Shown here: piece after piece, positions 4,892-10,194 of the stretch
Layout of the letters: every line of letters starts with the position of its first letter
Numbering within the stretch: position 1 is the stretch's first letter
Source: CAYTPE01 sp964439885
GTDB lineage: Bacteria > Patescibacteriota > Patescibacteriia > Magasanikbacterales > GWA2-37-8
Direction of reading: 5' to 3'
DNA length: 20,152 nucleotides
Assembly (NCBI GenBank): GCA_964439885.1
Contig: CAYTPE010000014.1
Location: forward strand, 1-20,152
Notes under the pieces: model-generated
Told to the model about the DNA's origin: nothing
The model's input: only the letters and a program-made list of their open reading frames with translations
The model's database searches: none
Made by a program: the position numbers and the translations under genes

Positions 4892-6796
4892 ATGACGACG
4901 AGCCAACTCAGAAAACGCTACCTTGATTTTTTCGCGTCCAAGGGTCATGTGGTGGTGCCGTCCGCTTCACTCATTCCCGACAACGATCCGTCCACGCTTT
5001 TTACTGGATCCGGTATGCAGCCAATGGTGCCTTTCTTGCTTGGGCAAAAACATCCGCTGGGCACTCGCATTGCCGACAGCCAAAAATGTTTCCGCAGTCA
5101 GGATATTGATGAAGTAGGGGACAACCGCCACACGGTATTTTTTGAGATGCTTGGCAATTGGTCGCTCGGTGACTATTTTAAACAAGAACAAATTTCATGG
5201 ATGTGGGAATTTTTGACGAAAGAACTGGGTTTGAATCCACGCAATTTATACTTCACGTGTTTTCGTGGAAACGAAACTTTGGGCATTCCGCAAGATACTG
5301 AGTCCGCAGAACTTTGGCAGAAGCTGCTCGCTAGCGCGGGAGTAGAGGCAAAAATTGTAGACTTCCCGGAGCGCGATGGAATGCAGGGCGGCCACATTTT
5401 CTATTATGATGAAAAGAAAAACTGGTGGAGCCGTAGTGGTGTGCCCGCCAATATGCCAGAGGGTGAACCAGGCGGCCCGGATACGGAAATGTTTTGGGAT
5501 TTTGGTGAGCAGCTTGGTCTGCACGAAAAATCCAAATATAAAGATGCGCCATGCCACGTAAACTGCGATTGCGGTCGATTTATGGAAATCGGCAATAACG
5601 TATTTATGCAGTACAAAAAAACTGCCGCTGGATTTGAGCAGTTACCTCAGAAAAATGTTGATTTTGGCGGCGGCCTGGAGCGTATGGCGGCAGCCCTCAA
5701 CAATAACCCCGATGTATTTCAAATTGACCTCTTCAATGGCATGCGTCATAGATTGGTAGAAATTTCAGGGCGAAAATATGGTGAAGATGAAAAAGATACG
5801 TACGCGTACCGCGTCATCATGGACCATCTTCGTGCCGCTACCTTTTTGGTCGGCGATGGTGTGTTGCCGTCCAATAAGGATCAAGGTTATTACGTTCGCC
5901 GTCTCATTCGCCGCTCAGTTCGTTTCGCGCATCATTTAGAAATCACCAACAATTTTTGTAAAGATGTGGTGGATGCCGTTATCGACGAATACAAAGATGC
6001 CTACCCAACGCTCGCGGAAAAACGCGACACTATTGTGGAAGCAATCCACAAAGAAGAAGAGAAATTCCGCAAGACGCTCGCCAACGGCCTTAAAGTCTTC
6101 GAAGATAAAACCGCGAACTTAACGCACGGCTCGGTTGTATCCGGAGATATCGCCTTCGATCTGTATCAATCCTACGGCTTCCCCATTGAAGTCACCGAAG
6201 AGCTCGCGCTCGAGCGTTCGCTCAGCGTGGACCGACCCACGTTCGACAAGCTCAAAAAAGAGCACCAGGAATTATCACGCGCGGGCAGTGAACAAAAATT
6301 CGCTGGTGGTCTGGCTGACCATAGTGAAATTTCCACCCGCTATCACACGGCCACGCATCTGCTGCACGCCACACTGCAGCGTGTACTTGGTCCACACGCT
6401 CTACAGCGAGGGAGCAATATTACGCACGAACGCATGCGCTTCGATTTTGTGCATCCGGAAAAAATGACTCCTGAGCAAATCAAACAGACCGAAGATTTGG
6501 TCAACGCCGCCATTGCCAAAGATTATCCGGTTACTTGGCAGGAAATGCCATTTGAAAAAGCCAAAGAAATGGGTGCCATCGGTCTTTTCGAAGATAAATA
6601 TCAACCTATCATCAAAGTGTATACGGTAGGGGATGTAAACCAAAAAGCGTTTGCCGATCCATCAAGCCCCACCTATAGCCGAGAAGTGTGTGGCGGTCCG
6701 CACGTTGAGCATACCGGGCAGATTGGCACGTTTAAGATTGTCAAAGAAGAAGCAGTGAGCGCGGGGGTGCGGCGCATTAAGGCGGTGGTGGTATAA
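4892..6796 (+). CDS. alaS: Alanyl-tRNA synthetase lacking the C-Ala domain
   Basis: Charges tRNA-Ala with alanine. Class II motifs are present: motif 1 around FTGSGMQPM, motif 2 in CFRSQDID...FFEMLGNWS and motif 3 in GGGLERM. The editing domain has H485 and H489 (HTATH) and C600 and H604 (CGGPH), the metal site that clears Ser- and Gly-tRNA. At 634 residues it is about 240 shorter than E. coli AlaRS (876). It ends right after the editing domain (SAGVRRIKAVVV), so the C-Ala oligomerisation/tRNA-elbow domain is absent. The end matches a domain boundary and no remnant follows, so this looks like a natural short form. A weak promoter may lie in the 43-bp gap upstream (TTTGTT 4854, TTTAAT 4876). 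Confidence 0.95.
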   Translation: MTTSQLRKRYLDFFASKGHVVVPSASLIPDNDPSTLFTGSGMQPMVPFLLGQKHPLGTRIADSQKCFRSQDIDEVGDNRHTVFFEMLGNWSLGDYFKQEQISWMWEFLTKELGLNPRNLYFTCFRGNETLGIPQDTESAELWQKLLASAGVEAKIVDFPERDGMQGGHIFYYDEKKNWWSRSGVPANMPEGEPGGPDTEMFWDFGEQLGLHEKSKYKDAPCHVNCDCGRFMEIGNNVFMQYKKTAAGFEQLPQKNVDFGGGLERMAAALNNNPDVFQIDLFNGMRHRLVEISGRKYGEDEKDTYAYRVIMDHLRAATFLVGDGVLPSNKDQGYYVRRLIRRSVRFAHHLEITNNFCKDVVDAVIDEYKDAYPTLAEKRDTIVEAIHKEEEKFRKTLANGLKVFEDKTANLTHGSVVSGDIAFDLYQSYGFPIEVTEELALERSLSVDRPTFDKLKKEHQELSRAGSEQKFAGGLADHSEISTRYHTATHLLHATLQRVLGPHALQRGSNITHERMRFDFVHPEKMTPEQIKQTEDLVNAAIAKDYPVTWQEMPFEKAKEMGAIGLFEDKYQPIIKVYTVGDVNQKAFADPSSPTYSREVCGGPHVEHTGQIGTFKIVKEEAVSAGVRRIKAVVV

Positions 6797-6802
6797 TCAT
6801 TT

Positions 6803-6857
6803 GTCATCCCGACCCATTCACTTCGCTCAGGGCAGGCTCTACAGGAGGGATCTCTGT
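6803..6857. repeat. Palindromic-family half-repeat R4 downstream of alaS
   Basis: GTCATCCCGACCC at the left and GGAGGGATCTCTGT at the right, with CTTCGCTCAGGGCAGGCTC between. It starts 6 bp after the alaS stop. The right end repeats exactly the AGGGATCTCTGT of R5, so R4 and R5 are direct tandem copies 15 bp apart. Confidence 0.85.
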
Positions 6858-6872
6858 ATTAATCACCACCTT

Positions 6873-6904
6873 TGTCATCCCGAGGCAAACGAGGGATCTC
6901 TGTC
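6873..6904. repeat. Left inverted copy R5
   Basis: 32-bp repeat, GTCATCCCGAGG...GAGGGATCTCTGTC, an exact reverse complement of 7219-7250. Confidence 0.97.
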
Positions 6905-6916
6905 TAACCAATTAAT

Positions 6917-6924
6917 AAGGAGGT
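6917..6924 (+). promoter_or_regulatory. Strong Shine-Dalgarno, unusual for this window
   Basis: AAGGAGGT is directly joined to the ATG at 6925 with no spacer. An in-frame TAA at 6916-6918 excludes an earlier start. Almost no other gene here has a recognisable Shine-Dalgarno, so this one is out of character. Confidence 0.6.
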
Positions 6925-7248
6925 ATGTCACGTTCGAATTACAATTTTTATGTGTACATAATGGTCAGTGTTAGTTTCGTTTTATACATTGGTGTCACGA
7001 ATGATTTGATAAGACGAGTGGAAGAACATAGGGATGGCCTAGTAGAGGGTTTTACAAAAAAATACAATTGTAAAAAGTTGGTTTACTACGAATGGTTCAC
7101 TCACATTGATGATGCAATTGCTAGAGAGAAAGAAATCAAAGGTTGGAGGAGAGAAAAGAAAATTGCCCTTATTGAAGAGAATAACTCTCGGTGGAAAGAT
7201 TTATATATGGTTTTGACGGACAGAGATCCCTCGTTTGCCTCGGGATGA
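6925..7248 (+). CDS. GIY-YIG nuclease family protein (UvrC-N-like single domain)
   Basis: The 107-residue protein is a single GIY-YIG domain. The GIY half is YVY (9-11) and the YIG half YIG (21-23). TNDLIRR (25-31) holds the usual arginine, REKEIKGW (67-74) the likely catalytic glutamate, and NNSRWKDL matches the usual N-P-x-W-x-DL end. The family cuts one DNA strand or both; members include UvrC, homing endonucleases and many uncharacterised short proteins. Residues 99-107 (DRDPSFASG) are read from the right inverted repeat, and its GGATGAC end gives the TGA stop. The gene is more A/T-rich than its neighbours and has a strong Shine-Dalgarno, both suggesting acquisition. A host repair role cannot be excluded. 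Confidence 0.88.
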   Translation: MSRSNYNFYVYIMVSVSFVLYIGVTNDLIRRVEEHRDGLVEGFTKKYNCKKLVYYEWFTHIDDAIAREKEIKGWRREKKIALIEENNSRWKDLYMVLTDRDPSFASG

Positions 7249-7250
7249 CA
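7219..7250. repeat. Right inverted copy R6
   Basis: Exact reverse complement of R5. It overlaps the 3' end of the GIY-YIG gene and provides its C-terminal codons and stop. Confidence 0.97.
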
Positions 7251-7280
7251 GTGATGGGATATTGCACGACTCAACGCTCT

Positions 7281-7712
7281 ATGTGGAACAAACTCTGGCT
7301 CATGCGCCACGAATTCATCAAATATTTCGTTATCGGCTTTTCGGCCTTTCTGCTTGATGTCGGGTCGCTCTATCTGCTTAAACAGTACGTTGGCCTCAAG
7401 GCCTACGCTGCGGTGATGGTGAACCAGCCGTTCATGCTGCTGTACGTTTTTTATCTCAACAAACTCTGGTCATTCAAAACCGAGGGCTTAACCCACAAGC
7501 AAATGATTCGCTTTGTGACGGTGGCGGGTATGAACTATCTCATTTCGGCTCTCTGGATGTGGACGCTGAGCGAAAAGCTTGGCTTGCAGTATTTACTCGC
7601 TCGTACCCTCAATGTGGGCTTAGCCGTTGGCTGGAATTTTCTGCTGTATAAATATTGGGTGTACGCCGCGGAAGCTGTGGGTAGTAGCGAAGCGGTAGGT
7701 ACTAAGCTCTAA
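7281..7712 (+). CDS. GtrA-like small multi-pass membrane protein
   Basis: The 143-residue protein has four predicted membrane segments: YFVIGFSAFLLDVGSLYLL, the VMVNQPFMLLYVFYL region, MNYLISALWMWTL and LLARTLNVGLAVGWNFLLY. The motifs FxxxGxxxxLLD, YxxNKLWSF and NFLLYKYWVY are characteristic of the GtrA/DPMS family, which takes part in flipping or handling polyprenyl-linked sugars for surface glycans. The glycan genes at 12418-15878 give it a plausible pathway. The ATG at 7281 is chosen over upstream codons because the earlier part of the frame overlaps the GIY-YIG gene and repeat R6. The last about 12 residues (AVGSSEAVGTKL) extend beyond the family core and are read from a repeat tract. Confidence 0.8.
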   Translation: MWNKLWLMRHEFIKYFVIGFSAFLLDVGSLYLLKQYVGLKAYAAVMVNQPFMLLYVFYLNKLWSFKTEGLTHKQMIRFVTVAGMNYLISALWMWTLSEKLGLQYLLARTLNVGLAVGWNFLLYKYWVYAAEAVGSSEAVGTKL

Positions 7713-7775
7713 GTGTTCTAAGCAGCGAACCGTTAGATCAATCACAGCCTAGCACTTAGTACCTAGTACTTACGG
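7676..7775. repeat. Inverted/tandem TAGGTACTAAG repeat tract
   Basis: TAGGTACTAAG (7696-7706) plus TAAGTG faces CACTTAGTACCTAGTACTTA further right, giving an imperfect inverted repeat of about 20 bp built from short TAGTACTTA-like words. It covers the 3' end of the GtrA-like gene. Confidence 0.6.
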
Positions 7776-7919
7776 CCTACATGACCTGTGCACAACTTTC
7801 CCTTTACCGATTCAACTGAGGAATGTATACTACCAATAAGCCTTTTTTGGCTAAAATAAGCATAAATTGTATTTTTAAGACCCTTTTTTGCCCGAATTAT
7901 ACGCAGTAAGGCTGAGGCC

Positions 7920-7948
7920 TTGACTTATTTTGGGTTTTCCTTTAAAAT
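7920..7948 (+). promoter_or_regulatory. Sigma70-type promoter for infA and the ribosomal cluster
   Basis: TTGACT (7920-7925) and TAAAAT (7943-7948) are separated by 17 bp. The start point should lie near 7955, giving a leader of about 17 nt with no Shine-Dalgarno. The preceding 7776-7919 is A/T-rich and contains AGCC-TTTTTT-GGCT; I see no other feature there. Confidence 0.87.
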
Positions 7949-7971
7949 AGGGCCAGATAAATTTTTCCCCA

Positions 7972-8187
7972 ATGGCAAAGACAGATACTATCGAATTGCG
8001 CGGTACGGTGCAGGAAATGCTACCGGCTGGCACCTTTCGAGTGCAGCTCGAAAGTGGACAGATGATTATTGCTCACCTTTCGGGCAAAATGCGTCTCAAT
8101 AAAATCCGTTTGGCAGTGAATGATCATGTAAAGGTAGAAATGACACCGTACGATCTGACCAAAGGGAGAATTACCTTGCGTTATTAG
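7972..8187 (+). CDS. infA: Translation initiation factor IF-1
   Basis: The 71-residue protein matches IF-1 over its whole length (usual length 71-72). It begins MAKTDTIELRGTVQE, has the OB-fold core FRVQLESGQMIIAHLSGKMR, and ends KVEMTPYDLTKGRITLRY. IF-1 occupies the A site of the 30S subunit during initiation and cooperates with IF-2 and IF-3. It is the first gene after a strong promoter and the head of the alpha-type cluster. This is one of three of about 24 starts in the window not preceded by T at -1. Confidence 0.98.
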   Translation: MAKTDTIELRGTVQEMLPAGTFRVQLESGQMIIAHLSGKMRLNKIRLAVNDHVKVEMTPYDLTKGRITLRY

Positions 8188-8210
8188 GAGAATTTACAGA
8201 ATATAAAAAG

Positions 8211-8316
8211 AGTATCAACCAGTGCGGTGTAGCTTTCGAGCGGTGACTCAGCGTCAATAGGTCCGTAGTCACAAGCGTCGAGGGCGATGATATCGCGGCA
8301 GTGGTTGGTATTTTTT
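8211..8316 (+). ncRNA. Candidate multibranched structured RNA between infA and rpmJ
   Basis: A closing stem pairs 8211-8225 with 8298-8312: 14 of 15 positions pair, two as G-T, with one G-G mismatch. It contains CAACCA/TGGTTG and TGC/GCA. Inside are GCT-TTCG-AGC (8232-8241), GTGACT (8243-8248) with AGTCAC (8267-8272), and GCGAT-GAT-ATCGC (8284-8296). TTTTTT follows the closing stem. It could be a leader or attenuator for rpmJ, a processing element or a stand-alone RNA. No known family was recognised. The minus strand has an open frame of about 45 codons here without an ATG, judged secondary. Confidence 0.45.
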
Positions 8317-8328
8317 GTTAGAAAACCA

Positions 8329-8401
8329 GATTAAGACTGATTTAACCGGATTTAAACCGATTCGGGAATCTGTCTACATCATCATGTAATCAGTTTAAAT
8401 C
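8329..8401. repeat. Tandem 10-bp (GATTTAAACC) repeat with inverted copy before rpmJ
   Basis: GATTAAGACT, GATTTAACCG and GATTTAAACC form degenerate tandem 10-mers. GATTTAAACCGATT (8349-8362) is the reverse complement, with one mismatch, of AATCAGTTTAAATC (8388-8401), so the end can form a 13-of-14-bp hairpin just before rpmJ. Confidence 0.65.
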
Positions 8402-8410
8402 ATACGAAAT

Positions 8411-8524
8411 ATGAAAGTACGTGCATCGGTCAAAAAAATTTGCATGAAATGTAAAATCGTGCGACGCAAAGGCAAGCTGCGCGTGATTTGCAGCACACAA
8501 AAACATAAACAAAGACAGGGCTAA
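8411..8524 (+). CDS. rpmJ: 50S ribosomal protein L36, zinc-binding form
   Basis: A 37-residue protein beginning MKVRASVKKICMKCKIVRRK and ending HKQRQG. The zinc ligands are C11, C14, C27 and H32, the standard C+ form of L36. The length is right (37-38 residues). Its place between infA and rpsM is the classic order. It lies 223 bp after infA, an unusually large gap filled by the candidate RNA and a repeat. Confidence 0.97.
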   Translation: MKVRASVKKICMKCKIVRRKGKLRVICSTQKHKQRQG

Positions 8525-8550
8525 AAGTGTTAATTAACAATAATTTAAAC

Positions 8551-8615
8551 AAGGAACCTTCTTCAGTTCACTGCGGTGAACTCAGAAGTGAATTTCCTTC
8601 CGAAAGAAAATTCAT
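8551..8615 (+). promoter_or_regulatory. Structured rpsM leader, twin of the rpsD leader
   Basis: AAGGAA (8551-8556), the only Shine-Dalgarno-like word, is complementary to TTCCTT (8594-8599). Hairpin 1 pairs CTTCT (8558-8562) with AGAAG (8584-8588) around GTTCAC-TGCG-GTGAAC (8566-8581). Hairpin 2 pairs GAATTT (8590-8595) with AAATTC (8608-8613) plus CTT/AAG and a CCGA loop, and ends 2 nt before the ATG. TTCCTT cannot be in hairpin 2 and pair with AAGGAA at the same time, so translation could be switched. It is closely similar to 9499-9562. Confidence 0.6.
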
Positions 8616-9002
8616 ATGCGTATTGCAGGTACAAACATTCCCAATGAAAAAAAGATCGAATACTCCTTGCCATATATTTTTGGGGTCGGTCTTACATTAT
8701 CACGTAAAATTTTGAAGACAGCCGGTATTGACGGCAATATCCGCACCAAAGATCTAACCACCGAGCAGCAGGACAAACTGCGCGCTATCGTGGAAAAGAG
8801 CTTTAAAACTGAAGGCGACTTGCGCCGTGAAGTACAGGCTAATGTGAAGGCAATGAAAGATATCAAATCATACAAAGGTCTGCGCCACATGAAACATTTG
8901 CCGGTTCGTGGCCAAACTACCAAACGCAATTCCCGCACCGTTCGTGGTAACGTTCGCAAGACGATGGGTAGCGGTCGCGTGAAGGAAGGCCTTAAGACCT
9001 AA
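8616..9002 (+). CDS. rpsM: 30S ribosomal protein S13
   Basis: 128 residues. It opens MRIAGTNIPNEKKIEYSL with the S13 helix-two-turns-helix region YIFGVGLTLSRKILKTAGI, and ends with the basic tail LRHMKHLPVRGQ-TTKRNSRT. S13 sits in the 30S head and contacts the P-site tRNA and L5. It is the first gene of the alpha-operon order rpsM-rpsK-rpsD-rpoA-rplQ and carries the structured leader described separately, the position at which S4 represses in E. coli. Confidence 0.98.
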   Translation: MRIAGTNIPNEKKIEYSLPYIFGVGLTLSRKILKTAGIDGNIRTKDLTTEQQDKLRAIVEKSFKTEGDLRREVQANVKAMKDIKSYKGLRHMKHLPVRGQTTKRNSRTVRGNVRKTMGSGRVKEGLKT

Positions 9003-9042
9003 CCTTTAAAAAACGATCTGACATCTTGACCAATAAAATTTT

Positions 9043-9471
9043 ATGACCGAACAAACCAAAACAACCACCGCACCAGCAGCCGATGCCAAAGTCGTGCGCG
9101 CTAAGAAAAAGAAAGCCGTACGCCAAGTGCCACGTGGTAATGCCTATATCCAGGCATCATACAACAATACTATCATTTCCATCACCGACCCGAACGGCAA
9201 TGTGCTCGGTTGGGCTTCCGCTGGTGGCAATGGTTTTAAAGGTCCCAAAAAAGCTACTCCGTACGCAGCCAGCATTGTCGTTAAAACATTGGTTGATAAG
9301 ATCGTTGATTACGGAGTGAAAGAAGTAAACGTGTACGTAAAAGGTATTGGTGGTGGTCGTGAAAGCGCTATTCGCGCTCTGCACACGAACGGTTTGAACG
9401 TGCTCAATATTACCGACACAACACCGATTCCACACAACGGCTGCCGTCCACCAAAACGCCGAAGAGTTTAG
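9043..9471 (+). CDS. rpsK: 30S ribosomal protein S11
   Basis: 142 residues. An Ala/Lys-rich N-terminal extension of about 25 residues (ending AKKKKAVRQV) precedes the conserved core: AYIQASYNNTIISITDPNGN, ASAGGNGFKGPKKATPYAA, GIGGGRESAIRAL and the C-terminal TPIPHNGCRPPKRRRV. S11 lies on the 30S platform near the E site and the Shine-Dalgarno/anti-Shine-Dalgarno duplex. It follows rpsM by 40 bp with no leader structure. Confidence 0.98.
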   Translation: MTEQTKTTTAPAADAKVVRAKKKKAVRQVPRGNAYIQASYNNTIISITDPNGNVLGWASAGGNGFKGPKKATPYAASIVVKTLVDKIVDYGVKEVNVYVKGIGGGRESAIRALHTNGLNVLNITDTTPIPHNGCRPPKRRRV

Positions 9472-9498
9472 TCTATTTATTGCTAAAGTTTTAATAAC

Positions 9499-9562
9499 AA
9501 GGAATCTTCTTCGCTCCCCTTGGGTCGCTCAGAAGTGAATTTCCTTGCGAAAGTAAATTCAT
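9499..9562 (+). promoter_or_regulatory. Structured rpsD leader, twin of the rpsM leader
   Basis: The layout matches 8551-8615: AAGGAA (9499-9504); CTTCT (9506-9510) with AGAAG (9531-9535) enclosing CCC/GGG; GAATTT (9537-9542) with AAATTC (9555-9560) plus CTT/AAG around a GCGA (GNRA) loop; ATG 2 nt later. TTCCTT (9541-9546) can pair with AAGGAA. The part inside hairpin 1 differs in sequence from the rpsM copy while the outer stem is kept. The intergenic spacers before rpsM and rpsD are both 91 nt. Confidence 0.6.
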
Positions 9563-10174
9563 ATGGCTCGAGATCTTCGTCCAAAACACAAATTATGCCG
9601 CATGTTTGGAGAGAAACTCTGTGATTCTCCCAAATGTCCGGTCACTCGCCGCAGCTACCCAGCCGGTCAACATGGCTCCAGCCGCAAGGGCGCCAGAAAA
9701 CTTTCTGGTTTCGGTAAACAGTTGCGCGAAAAACAAAAAGTAAAACGTATTTACGGCATTTTGGAACGTCAATTTTCCAACTATGTAGCGGAAGCTGCTA
9801 AGAAAACTGGTGATACGTCGAAATTTCTTTTGCAATATCTTGAATCCCGCCTCGATAACGTGGTCTACCGCATGGGTGTGGCCAAATCACGTGCCGCCGC
9901 TCGCCAGATGGTGAGCCACGGCCACGTGGTGGTGAACGGTAAAAAAGTAAATATCCCATCATACCGTGTGCGCGTGAGTGAAGTAGTCGGTATCAACCCA
10001 TCCGTTCAGAAAAGCAAACTCTACGAAGGGGTGAGCGAAGCTGTTTCCAAAAAAGAATTACCGAGCTGGCTTACGGCCGATGCCAAAACGCTCTCTGCCA
10101 AAGTGCTCAACACGCCGACCGTGGAAAATCCAAACTTTGATGCCAATGCGATCATTGGTTTCTACTCACGTTAA
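9563..10174 (+). CDS. rpsD: 30S ribosomal protein S4
   Basis: 203 residues, normal length. The N-terminal domain has H9, C12, C20 and C25 (HKLC...KLCDSPKC), a possible zinc site with His in place of the first Cys of C+ type S4. The S4 RNA-binding domain follows: LESRLDNVVYRMGVAKSRAAARQMVSHGHVVVNG. S4 is a primary 16S rRNA binder that nucleates 30S assembly. In E. coli it represses the alpha operon at the rpsM leader; in Bacillus it represses its own gene. The twin leaders before rpsM and rpsD fit either scheme. Confidence 0.98.
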   Translation: MARDLRPKHKLCRMFGEKLCDSPKCPVTRRSYPAGQHGSSRKGARKLSGFGKQLREKQKVKRIYGILERQFSNYVAEAAKKTGDTSKFLLQYLESRLDNVVYRMGVAKSRAAARQMVSHGHVVVNGKKVNIPSYRVRVSEVVGINPSVQKSKLYEGVSEAVSKKELPSWLTADAKTLSAKVLNTPTVENPNFDANAIIGFYSR

Positions 10175-10194
10175 TTATTTTATCATCGAGCCGT

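Larger units (their letters stand above)
6873..7250 (+). mobile_element. Candidate GIY-YIG nuclease element bounded by a perfect 32-bp inverted repeat
   Basis: Bases 6873-6904 and 7219-7250 are exact reverse complements over 32 bp (TGTCATCCCGAGGCAAACGA... against ...GGGATGACA). Both are members of the dispersed palindromic family. They enclose a single GIY-YIG gene, total length 378 bp. The left repeat ends 20 bp before the ATG. The right repeat contains the last nine codons and the TGA stop. No target-site duplication is obvious in the flanks. Mobility is inferred from the arrangement, by analogy with REP/RAYT units. Confidence 0.6.

Noticed and set aside
6780..6870. Frameshifted remainder of the AlaRS C-Ala domain
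   Set aside because: The sequence after the stop is repeat R4 followed by R5; no C-Ala-like residues appear in any frame.
6858..7260. Target-site duplication around the GIY-YIG unit
   Set aside because: The flanks (ATCACCACCT at the left, GTGATGGGAT at the right) show no convincing direct duplication.
7191..7280. Upstream extension of the GtrA-like gene
   Set aside because: It overlaps the end of the GIY-YIG gene and repeat R6; the family start matches the ATG at 7281.
8256..8275. SRP RNA, suggested by AGGTCCG
   Set aside because: The rest of the conserved SRP domain IV loop (GGAAGGAAGCAGC) is missing and the inner stems do not fit.
8187..8330. Minus-strand protein fragment or pseudogene between infA and rpmJ
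   Set aside because: About 45 open codons with a protein-like composition but no ATG and no recognisable family. The extensive base pairing of the same region explains it better, though it is not excluded.
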